DNA from: Helicostylum pulchrum
Lineage: Eukaryota > Mucoromycota > Mucoromycetes > Mucorales > Mucoraceae
NCBI GenBank assembly: GCA_025677825.1
Contig: JAIXMO010000001.1
Coordinates: 806,001 to 870,000, forward strand
Direction of reading: 5' to 3'
Length of the DNA: 64,000 nucleotides
The notes under the pieces are model-generated. The model ran no database searches, was not told the origin of the DNA, and saw nothing but the letters and a program-made list of their open reading frames with translations. Both the position numbers and the translations under genes were made by a program. This document shows positions 36,224-47,400 of this stretch, piece by piece; position 1 is the stretch's first letter; every line of letters starts with the position of its first letter.

Positions 36224-36981
36224 TTATACAGAAAAAAAGAGAGAGAGGGGGAAAAAAGAGAGAAGGAGAGAGGGAGTGAAAGTGAAATAGAAAAAGAGAG
36301 AAAAGAAAAAAGGGGAAAAAAAGTTGTTTTGTCGTCATCGGATGTCCTATATACACTAGCACTAAATATTATACGGCAGTTTGTCAGCTCAGCCTATGTA
36401 TCTCACGTGCACACAAAGAACCCATTTAAACCGTAACCAGATTTAATACAAACAGATATACCGGTAACTCACAAAAAAGAAACATTTTATCGGCTACAGA
36501 GGCAAAACAGTACACACTCTTCCACCCCTCCCCCTTTTTTTTTTCTTCTAATGTACCACTAAGGGATTTTTTTTTAATTTCGAAACTAGCGTAAAGCCTA
36601 ACCTATATCGATATAAATGCATTTGTTGGTCGTGTACAAATGTCTCAAAAGTGTTAAACCCCTCACATTTACACTGAAACAAGCAAAAAAAAAAAAATAC
36701 GTTTATAAAAACAATTTCTTTTTCTTTTATTTTATTTTATTTCGCACATTATGAGGAAACCATGTATAACAAGACATGTCTTTACATGTGCAATTGTTTT
36801 TTTATTGATAGTATGAAATAGTACAAAAAGAAAGAAGCCCTTTTTTTAACTTTTTTTTAATTTTAGTTGATTGGCCCGATCATGATCGCCGTTGACTTGA
36901 CTTTCCTAAAAGGTAGTTTTGTTTTTAATAATTTTCAGAAGTATTGATACAAAATATATAGAATGGATCAGTGATTTAGTT
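36224..36981. other. Divergent promoter region
   Basis: Spacer between the PH gene (minus) and the membrane-protein gene (plus). It holds a GA-rich tract at 36237-36320 and otherwise AT-rich sequence; no gene recognised. An upstream coding exon of the plus gene might lie near 36870-36960 but I could not join one in phase. Confidence 0.55.
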
Positions 36982-38389
36982 ATGGGAGACTTTTATACGT
37001 ACCTAAGTTTTATTGGTATTGTTAGTGTTTGGAGTATTTATGGATTTATTGCCATGCTGATGGTAAAGTATATACGTGTGCAATGTAAAAAAATGTAATA
37101 CAGCTAAATTCAATTCTTATAAATTAGAGATCGGTTGGTGGAATTACAATTTATGCAATTGGTTTATTTTTTATTACAAATATTCATTTTATAATTGGGT
37201 TTGTTCATATTCTCATGTTGTTTACTACATATCGACCCATCTTGATGGACTCATGTCTGCAACGACAACCAACTCGTTTCTTTTGGTGGTCTTTAGGTTA
37301 TGAAGAGACGGATGAAATGAAAAAGATTTTTTCCGCTTGTTCGTCTCAATGGATAAGTTTTACAACTGAAAGATTTGCATCATGGGTGGCCTACAGTGTT
37401 GTCTCCGTAAAGCAAAAAAAAAAAAAAAAAAAAAAAAAACCAAAATAATAACCTACAACTAACTCTTTTTTTTTCTTCTTCTTTTTCACTAGTATATCGC
37501 TTTATATTTCGTCATAAAATATCAACGTTTTATAACAAACCAATATACAATAGCAAAGGGTATAGCTAGAGTTGATGGCGATTGGTCAGACGACGATAGT
37601 TACATAACGAATGAAAAACGCAAGAAGGGGTCGACCGAAAAGGTCACATACTATCATGAAGAGTTTCCTACTAGTAAACCAAGCGACAGAGAATTTTCAG
37701 CTAGCATGTATCAGCAACGCCAAAAGTTATTTGACGAAATTGCCAAAAGAAAGAGAGCAAGAACTAATTTAAATCGTAAATCGATTGCAAGTAATACCAG
37801 TCGAGATTCCGTACTGGTGGTTCATCCGTTGGATTTAGCTCAAGATCCAGACGTCTATCGCCCTCCACCCATGCCGCCTGCGGATACATCCGAGTCCTGG
37901 AATAGGTATAACGATGAATTGTTAAAAGAAGATCAAGAGGCAATTGAACGTCAAAAGAGAGTAGATGCGCTTTCAACTGAACGATTAGAGTATGAAATGT
38001 ACAGAACAAGTGGCACTCAACAACAACATATAGAAACAACAAGTGAAGTCATTGAAATGGGCGCGTCGAGAAGAAAGAGACCTTCTACATCTCGATGGTC
38101 AGTATGTTATCCAAATATGCAGGGCCTGCAACCACTAACAAGTACGGAACATCCAGTACAAGAAGAAGAAGAAGAAGAAGAAGAACAACAACAACTTGTC
38201 GACCATTTACCAGATGAAAATAATAGTTATATTGATTACGATAAAGAAGATTACAATGCTGGCGAAATAGGATATTTAGAAGAGGATACGTATGAAGATT
38301 ATCAACAAGAAGATAATCTACCAGAAGATGCTAGTCCTTCCGCATCATTTCTAATGAAGCCTACTAAAGAAGAAACTGTATATAAATAA
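36982..38389 (+). CDS. Multi-pass membrane protein with acidic cytosolic tail
   Basis: Not recognised. Three exons join in phase: MGDFYTYLSFIGIVSVWSIYG, then 'RSVGGITIYAIGLFFITNIH' through 'FASWVAYSVVS', then 'YIALYFVIKYQRFITNQYTIAKG' and a long hydrophilic tail. Three to four hydrophobic segments sit in the first 150 residues; the remaining 270 residues are charged, with RKRARTNLNRK basic patches, a run of eight Glu followed by Gln, and a terminal DYDKEDYNAGEIGYLEED acidic region. The start at 36982 is chosen because the frame is open upstream but no upstream ATG could be joined; an earlier exon is possible. Topology suggests an ER or plasma-membrane adaptor; no function assigned. Confidence 0.65.
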
Positions 38390-38445
38390 GGGGAGGAGGA
38401 TGTAGATTTATTTTACAAAAAAAAAAAAAGTAATAAATTTTTTTT

Positions 38446-39483
38446 TTAAAAGTTGTTCTTCATTTCTCTTAATGTATGTAATACTTCAACTGGATCAGTC
38501 TTTCCTGCCATTAATTGTAATGAATGTTCATTGACTCTTAAGAATGGGTTAAACATCTTTTCTTGTCCAATCGTAGATGGTACAGTGATTAACTTGTCCT
38601 GACACCAATTCCATTTTGCAATTAAAGCTTCGTTATGTGGTTCAACAGATAAAGCAAACTATATAATAGAATTTAATAAATGCGAAACACAAAAAAAAAA
38701 AAAAAAAAAAAAAAGAGTACAATACACATACCTTTAAATTGTTTTTTGTGTATTCGTGTCCGCAATAAACCCAGGTCTCATCCGGTAATTTTGTCAAAAT
38801 ATGAAACAATATTCTATACATATCACGGGCATCACCTTCAAAAAATTTACCTACACCACCTACAAATAAAGTGCTACAAGACAAAATTAATTATAAATTT
38901 CAAATGAAAAAAAGTAATGATGTATAATATATACGTTACTCTCCAGTAAAGACTGCCTTTTCACCAGTGGAGGGATCGACAACATAATAACAGACATGGC
39001 CCTTTGTATGGCAAGGTGTATGTAACGGAGTGATATCAAGAGATCCTAATTTAAATTCTTCGTGATCTTTACAAACGTAATTGATTTCAGGTATACGAGC
39101 ATCTGCACCATAGACAGCTAAACCAGGTTTCTTTGCTAAAATAAATTATTTTTTTATGTGTTACTCCAGTCCCTAAAATAAAATAAAACTTGTATGTGTG
39201 TATCAATTTACCTACAAGTTCAATATTACCACCAGCATGATCCCAATGATGATGTGTAGTAAATACACTAAGTAATTTTATTTTATTTTAGTGCGTGACA
39301 ATTACTTTTTAATTATTAAAAATATTTTTTTTATTACCTTGATAATTTAGCACCAGTTTGACTAATAACATTTAAAATTTTTATAGGCTCAACTGGGTCA
39401 ATAACCGCTGCTTCTTTGGTTTTATCATCAATAAGAATATACGAATAATTGTCGTCAAGTACACTAATAGGAATAATCTTCAT
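38446..39483 (-). CDS. GLO2: Hydroxyacylglutathione hydrolase (glyoxalase II)
   Basis: Hydrolyses S-lactoylglutathione to lactate and glutathione, the second step of methylglyoxal detoxification. Five exons join in phase; about 260 residues, the normal size. Seen: start 'MKIIPISVLDDNYSYILID', the metal-binding 'THHHWDHAGGN' (metallo-beta-lactamase fold), 'TPCHTKGHVCYYV' with a further metal ligand, 'TLFVGGVGKFFEGDARDMY', and 'VYCGHEYTKNNLKF'. It ends LREMKNNF. No mitochondrial presequence is obvious, so the cytosolic form is likely. An intron contains a 23-bp-plus A run (about 38690-38714). Confidence 0.95.
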
Positions 39484-39982
39484 TTTAAAAAAATAAATAA
39501 AAAGTTTAAGGGAAAAACGGATAAAAAAGGGGGGAAAACAAAAAAGAGAAAAGATGATTCTCAACAGAAGCTTCTTTGAAGACAAACCCAATCTAAAAAA
39601 AGTCCGCTCTAAAGTTAAACGGACTGCTATGAGTTTTTTTGTGTTTTACATTTTGTTCAAATTGAATAATGCATATATTTGGTTTCATCATGCTGTGTCA
39701 GAAAATGACCCGTTTACGTCTTTTTTTTTTAGTAAACTGACCTCATAAGCTACATATTTTATAAATGTTACCATTTCAAGATTAACGTTTAATTTGGTTT
39801 ACGAAAAAAGAATCTTTCCCACTCTTTTTCCCTTATCTGCATATTTTATTTAGCATTGATCTCTGTAAAAAAAAAAACCACTTTTCTTTTTAAAATAAGT
39901 AAATTCTAATTGACGATTATACCAATATAAAAAATACTTTTTTTTTTTTTTTTATTTCCTCTAATTATCGTTAAACAAGTGT
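39484..39982. other. Intergenic spacer
   Basis: Promoter side of the glyoxalase II gene and 3' flank of the NDUFB8-like gene. AT-rich with T runs; a plus-strand frame at 39554-39748 has no support as a gene. Confidence 0.6.
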
Positions 39983-40671
39983 TTACTCTTCATGAGTTCC
40001 AACGCGAGCCTATTAAAAAGAAAACACTTCATTAACAATACTCTCAATTACACAATTCTTAAACACTTACGGCACGACGACGAATATCTCCTTCACGTTC
40101 ACCAAACTCTTCAGATAAACCATTGTAAGGATAAGTACGTTGAACCTAATTTACACAACAAAATATTAATTCGTGTATCCAGCTTTAAAAAATCACAGCT
40201 AAAATCATCATCTTACAACAGGTCTTTCGGGATGATACTTGTAAACGATAGTAGCAAAGGTAGCGAAAACAGTAGCGAAAAGTGCTAATTGACTAGCAGC
40301 CTTATAAGGGCTGTAATGATGAAGATCAGGTGCCCAAACACCATAAATTTCATCTTCTTCGTGAACCTATACAAATATCCCTTTTTTAGTTTTCCACTCT
40401 ACATTTATATGCAAAAAAAAAAAAATATCCAAAATCTTACAGTTTCACCAAAGTTACGCTTATCTTGAGGATCATCCCAACCAAAAGGACCTCTGGTTTG
40501 AGTACTGAAACGAGGCAAGTTGGGATAATCGCCAATTTGGGGATCTTCAACAAGTTCACCGGTGTTTAAGGTGGATTGAGGACGAACTGAACTCAAAGTA
40601 ATAGGTTGACGAGTTACATTCATCATGTGGCGCATGTTTAATGCGCGTTGTGTTGCTGCACGGAAAGCCAT
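39983..40671 (-). CDS. NDUFB8: Complex I NDUFB8/ASHI-like subunit
   Basis: Accessory subunit of mitochondrial NADH:ubiquinone oxidoreductase. N-terminal presequence MAFRAATQRALNMRHMMNVTR, then the conserved block 'GDYPNLPRFSTQTRGPFGWDD' plus 'QDKRNFGETVHEEDEIYGVWAPD', one transmembrane segment ('LALFATVFATFATIVYKY') and 'VVQRTYPYNGLSEEFGERE'. The last intron has a perfect GTAAGT donor after CGTCGTGCC and a TTTTTAATAG acceptor; joining gives a final 'RRRAARVGTHEE' and the stop at 39983-39985. Reading through that donor instead would stop at 40059, so the spliced form is preferred. Confidence 0.9.
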
Positions 40672-41473
40672 TTTATTATGTGTCTGTGCTGGTATGGAGA
40701 GAGTGGGGTGTTAATAAGAAGCAAAAGAAAAAAAATGTCTGGGATTGTTGTTTGCCCCGCACCTCCCCTTCCTTTTTAAATTCAAGGTCACATTGTTATG
40801 ACATCACGAATTGGCTTTGGATTTGGAATGTTGGAGTGTCACCAACATGTAGTGATATGCACCTTTAATCATACACGCGCACATTATATGTTGATATACT
40901 CTTTGTTCCGTAAGGCAAGAAGGTGTCTTTATTACAGTATTTTCCAAAATAAAAAAGAGACTAATCCCCCATTCATTTCGACAGGTTCGATTGTATACCA
41001 ACAGGACAATGAAAATGGTTCCTGAAAAATAAAACGAGGCGACCCGACTAAATATACTAACAACAGTCAAATGCAACCTGTTTATAATTGCTTTTATCAA
41101 CTATCTTTTGAACAGTTAAAATAAGGATGTTCCCTTCCCAATATACATGCCCTATCCTCAAAATAGACTTTGGTTTCTTTCATATTATACTAGCAACTTT
41201 TGTCTTTTTTTTCCTCGGAAGACGTATTTCGCTGTACAAATGTGTGATGTATTAAATAAAATCAAGCCGAGTACTGCCTACACAACAGAGTATGAGGGTA
41301 CGTTTGCGTGTTTCAAAACGTTTCTTGCATCTCCAAGGCAAGCGTATCATCTTTGGAATCCGTCCTGAATTCAAAAAAAAAACTATGGCTCTTTCAATCT
41401 TTCTTTTAAAAAAAACTCTCGTAGCAAATAATACAATGTTTGTTGAATACTATTTATTAAATAATCACATATT
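40672..41473. other. Intergenic spacer
   Basis: Promoter of the NDUFB8-like gene (right side of its start) and 3' flank of the giant glycogenin gene. No gene or repeat recognised; short frames on both strands are uninformative. Confidence 0.6.
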
Positions 41474-44400
41474 TTACTTTTTTCCATCTTTTTTACTACT
41501 CTTCTTTTTATCACTGGAAAGCGATTTTTTAATAAAAGACGAGAACCTGGACGTAGCACTACTCTTCTTGGTAGAATCTATAGAAGAAGAAGCGCTCGAA
41601 CTCTCTTTTTTACTTGACTTGACCGTCATCGACGCACTTTTCTTTGGTAAAACATCCGGTACAGGATCCTCCGCCATCGAAGAGGAAGAAGAAGCAGACA
41701 CCGTAGTAGGTTCTGCCGTCGTATTAACATTCGATATCGATCCTGTCGTTGCAGACTTTTGAGATTTGGTGGCAGATTTGACATTATAATTTTTCAAAAG
41801 CGATTTAAATGAACCGTGGCTTTCTTTTTTGGTGGCGACGGGGTGTTTGATGGTGAAACTCTCGGTACTGGCTTCGTAATGATGCGTTGTTGCAGCTACT
41901 GACCGTGATTTAGGCGCGGCGGCGGAAGTACTTGCTTCAGAAGTTACAGACGTGCTTGCTTTATCTTTGTGATGAGTTTTTCTAGGCGTGCTTGTTGTGG
42001 ACGCAGCAGCAGGTGGTCCAGAATACTCTTTGGCAGCGCTAGGTAATTTATGAGGCGTAGATTTAGAGTTGGATCTTACAAGTACAGGAGGTTCAGGTTT
42101 GGACTTAGAAGTTAGTTTTTTATGAGCTGAAGCTGCAATAGAAGCAAACGTTGATTTAGTCGGTGACTTTTTATCAGAAGTGATTGTTGCTTTCGTAGCA
42201 GTAGTAGTGGTAGTGGAAATAGGATGAGCAGCGGACGGAGATTTGCCACTAGATAATGACTCTATCGAAGAGGTGCTTTTGTTAGATAATTCTCTTTTAT
42301 GTCCACGGTCTTTCATTGAAAAAGTACCAGATTTAGAAGAGGATCCAGTAGACGCTATCTCGGGTTGGGAACTGCTTTTTTTGATAGAAGATTCTTTAGT
42401 CGTCTTATTACGTTCGTTACTTGCAGAATCTGTCTTGGGAGGAAGAGGAGGTTTGGACGAAGATGACGCTGCAGCCATATCTACTTGAGAACCGGTTTTT
42501 TGAACAGAAGGCTCCCTACTACGTGTAAAAGTCGTTTTGGAAACAGGTTTAGAAGCGTCGCCTTTGGTGTTCTTTGAGGAGGAGCTTGATTTTTGGATAG
42601 TAGAAACGGGTTCTTTTACGGGAGACGTTGCTTTTAAAGAACTAGAAGATTCCGTGCGCTTATGTCCTAATTTTCCGGTAGTAATACTTGTAGTTTTATG
42701 AGAAGTAGCTGAAGCTGTTTTCTGAGCAGACTTACGATCTACTGCAGTATCCTTATTTCGGGTTTTCACATTGACTGGTGTTTTAGTAGTAGATTCAACC
42801 AGATTATCTGGAAGAGGTTCCGAGGTTATAGATACAGGGCTACTCGAGTGTGTTGACCATGCTTTGGTTCCGGGTTTAATAGAAATATGATCTGTATTTT
42901 TAGAGCTTGATACAGTCTGAGACGATTTACCAGCTGATGTCTTTGAGCCAGACTGGACAGTTCCGGTAGTTGAGACATTATGCAAGGATCTAGGAGCATC
43001 ACGAATGGTATGAGATATATTACCAGCGGTATCTTTAGAATCAGCAGAAGACATAGATACGTTTTTAGTCATAGTATGAGAACTCTTTTGAGAGGAAAAG
43101 GTTTGCATTTTTGAAGAAGTTGGTATATGTGATACGCTATGCGAAGTTTTAAATTGACCTGTAGATGGTTTCTTGACCTCGAAAGTCTTGGAGCTATCTT
43201 TGGCGCGTAAATCAGCATTACTTTTCTCTACAACAATAGGCTCGGAGATAGTTGAGGCAGGAGAAGTTGTCTCTTTATTTTCTGATATTTCTTCATCGAC
43301 AGGAACTACAATAGGAGCAGTAGCATCGGTTTTAGCATTATCGACAACAGACGTGGGATCTAAGACAGTGGCTGACGAAACACAAGCTGTTATTTCCGTA
43401 TGTTCAACTGGATTTTCTGTAACAGAAGGCTCGCTAGCAGCAGACAGATCTTCAACAGTAGAGGATACTTCTGTAGCTACAGGTTCGTCCTCAATAGACA
43501 ATTTTTCAATAGCAGAAGGCTCATCATCAGTAGACAATTTTTCAGTAACAGAGGGTTCATCAACAGTAGAAGATTCTTCGACGGCAGAAGATTTATCAAC
43601 AACGGACGGCTCTTCGGTAGTAGAAGATACTTCAAGAGTAGAAGGTTTATCGACTGTAGAAGTTTCATCAGCAGTAGAAGAAACCTCAACAGTAGAAGAA
43701 ACCTCAACAGTAGAATATAATTCAATAACAGAACGATCACTAATGGTAGAAGATTCTCCAGTAACAGAAGGTTTATCAATAGTACAAGATTCTTCGATGA
43801 CAGAAGGTTTATCAACAGTGGATGGCTCTTCAGTAATAGAAGATACTTCAAGAGTAGAAGGTTCATCAATAGTAGAGGAAACTTCAACAGTAGAAGATAC
43901 CTCGACAGTAGAAGGTAATTCAATAGCAGGAGATGGTTCAATAACAGAACGATCACTGATGGTAGAAGATTCTTCGATAACTAAAGATTTGCCAACAGTA
44001 GAAGGATTGCCAACAGTAGAAGGATCGCCAACAGTAGAAGGATCGCCAACAGTAGAAAGTTCGCCAACAGTAGAAGGATCGCCAACAGTAGAAGGATCGC
44101 CAACAGTAGAAAGTTCGCCAACAGTAGAAAGTTTATCAACAGTAGAAGTTTTATCTACAATAGACGATTCATCAACAGTAGAATACTCTTGAGTGGCAAA
44201 AGGTTCGTCAACAGCAGAAGAAATTTCAATAGCAGAACGTTCATCAATAACAGAAGATTTACCAGGAGTGAAAGATTTATCAGTAGTAGAAGGTTGATCG
44301 GTAATAGAAGGTTCATTAACAATAGAAGGCTCGTCAACAGTTGAAGGTTTACCAGCAATAGGAGATTCGTCAGTAGTAGATGGCCCATCAGTAGTATAAA

Positions 44401-47400
44401 TACCCTCATTTACTAAAGGCTTACCGACAGGATATGTTTTGTCTGTAGAAGAAGGTTCACTAATGGCAACGGCTGTCTCTACAGGAATTGTCATTTCTTC
44501 GGCAATAGTAATTTCTTCGGCAGTAGTAGTTTCTTCAGCTGTAGTAATTTCTTCAGCAGTAGTAATTTCTTCAGAAATAGTATAGTCCTGAGTAACAAAT
44601 GTTTCCGAATCGGTGTAGGCATCGTTATTAATAGGAGATTCATCCACAGAAGGAACATCTCTGGTATCATCGAGGTTTCTGCTAATATCTCTAGTTACAG
44701 AAGATTCAGTAATGTCAGAGGTTTCTATATCAGTAGGACGATCTACAGTAATGGCTGAGTCTGGAGCATTAACAGGTGTCTCTGGTTCTTTGGCGTCGAC
44801 TACTTCTGTGACGACAGTAGGTTTCAAAATAATAGAAGATTCCAAGATAACAGTTGTTTCCTCAATAGTAGAATCTTCAGTTGTAGATGGTTCGGCATTA
44901 ACAGGTAACTCTTTAACAGAAGAAGGTTCGGCAGCAGTTTCATCTTCTGTAGATTTAGAGGTTTGAGCCGTAATAGAAATTCCTTTAGTAACAGGATCTT
45001 TTTTGGTGACAAAAGTTCCTGTTGCAATAGACTCTACCATCGTTACAGCTATTTCTCTAGCAGCGCCAGGATTTACAACAATAGATGGACGGGGAACAAC
45101 CTCTTCAGAGATAATAGTTGAAGTAATTTGCTCCTTGGGAATATTTTCTACAATTTCACTAGTTGAGTCAATTTTATCACCAGTAATAACTACGTTTGTT
45201 GTTTTATTTTTAGCAATGACAGATAAATCATCTGAAATTGATACAAGCTTGGAAGTACTAGGATCCTCGATAGTTTTTATAGAAGTAGTAGGTTGTGAAT
45301 ATGATTTAGTTGCAGTAGTGGCCGTATCAATTGTAGATATCATACTATCAGTAGTATTTACGGTTTCCTTTCCTTTGGAAATTTTTGAGTTCTTAGTATC
45401 GTCTTCGTTGATTTCAAGATATTCATCCAAAGCAGGTCTACTGAAACCATTTGAAAATACCGAATCAGATTGATATATATGTAGATTTTGAACTTGATTA
45501 AATCCAAAATTAGAGAGGTATGACTTTTTATCAAACATAAAGTTAAATGATTGTGGTTCTCCGATTCGTTCATATTCGGTACGTTCACTAAAGGTAGGTG
45601 GGTTTATATCTTTAACAAAAGATACTGGTTCGGCATCTTCGCTATTTCCGCTGATAAGAGACTGTAACTTTCTTTGAGCTTCCTTCATAATACTATCGTC
45701 AAAGTAGGCGACATAATTGTCGTTGGTAGGATCTTCGCCAGCGAAAATTTCCGTAGAATCATTTGTTGATATAATAGATTCGGTACCATGCTCAGAATCT
45801 TCGTAATGCCTTCTCTTAAACAAAGTACCTTGCGATAAGTCTAACTCGGCTTCCAGCATAGATGCAATAGCAGTTTGAGGTTGAGCTAATAACAGTGATG
45901 CTCTTTGTTGTTTGTGTCTCTCCTTTTCCAACTCGATTTCTTTAGTGAGGTTTGAAGACAAGGATCGAACTACAGGTGTACGAGGTGTTGATTGTCCAGA
46001 AATCATCGCACTTGGTAAGTCGTACTCTTCGTCATCCCAAGAAGATTTGAATGAGGTTTTGGTTTGTGTAATAACAGGTTCGGTAGCTAATTCTAAAAAT
46101 TCTGCTTCTTTCTGCTGTTCCTTTGCTGTTTTTATTAAAGCTTCTTGTAAAGACTGTCTTAAAACCATGCTTTCACTATTTTCCTTTAATTTATCCAACG
46201 CTCTGGCAGGGTTCCAGTCTTCTTCAGACTCACCATCTAATTCTAGTGTTTCACTGAGAGAGTATTCCATAGGTTCGAAAAAGTCAAGTTTATCAAAATC
46301 ATCACTTTCATCCATAGAATCGTTAGGGAAATAAGCATCGTTGTCATATTCACCAGGTGACGCTATAGCGGCAGGAGTAACAGCAGCTGAGGTGTATGGC
46401 GTTTTGCGGCTATATGTTGATGTTTCAGCAGCAAATAATTTAGTAGGCTGTTGTACATCTTGAGGAATTGTGTATTCAGGATTAGACATAAACGTTTTAG
46501 CAGAAACTGAGTTACGTCTACTTGAAGAAACACTTGGTCTTCTACTGTTACTTCTACTAGTACTTCTACTATTGCTGCGACTGTGACTCCTACTTCCAAC
46601 ACGACTGACACTTGCACTGACCACAGGAGAAGGTGTAAACATACCAGTCTGTAACCTACTGGAAGACTTGAAATTGATAGGGATTAAGTCACGATCGCTG
46701 TAATCACCATCTCTATCGTCAGCTTCTAAAGTTGCGATAAATTCATCAATCTTACTTTGAGCCGATGGTGTTAAAACTTCATCAATAGCAAACAAAGGTT
46801 GTTCTGCCGGTGTGATAGTTTCAGGTTCCATTACTGCGACATCATGGCTGTGTGAAAAAAAAAAAGTCAATAAACAAACGGAAAATAAATAAAATCGCGC
46901 CATTTCTAATGATAAAACTTTACCTTTCAATTTCGATATGTAGGTGAGTATGATTACGGTCATGCTTCTCTTCAACTAAATCATCTTCATGATTGAACTC
47001 TTCACTTAGAACCACAGGAATATATTCTACGTGATCGATATTTTCTTCGGAAGGAAGTGTATCTTCATCGAAAGGTTCCTCACTCTGAGGTTCAACATGG
47101 TGATGTTCTTCATGATTATGCTCTTCACTATTATGCTCTTCACGGATATGCTCTTCATGCTTATGATGTTCATGCTTATTCTCTTCATAATTGTTTTCGT
47201 TGTGAGATTGCTCTTCGTGATGATGTTCATCAGGTAGACGGTTTTCCAAATGATGCTCTTCATGGTGATGTTGTTCATTACGATGCTCTTCATGATTATT
47301 CTGTTCGTTATGATGTTCTTCATTATGATGTTCTTCATTATGATGTTCTTCTTCATGATGCTGAGGCTGTAAATTTTTATTATGTAACTTTTCGTGTTGC

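Noticed and set aside
43173..44192. 339-codon open frame on the plus strand inside the glycogenin gene
   Set aside because: It is the antisense of Ser/Thr/Val repeats whose codons rarely give stops on the other strand; composition mirrors the real frame and no start context or domain is present.
46848..46975. A secreted-protein start (MARFYLFSVCLLTFFF) for a separate gene covering 41474-46910
   Set aside because: The hydrophobic stretch is the translated intron with its pyrimidine tract; splicing joins the flanking exons in phase, so one gene is simpler. Kept as the main alternative in the finding.
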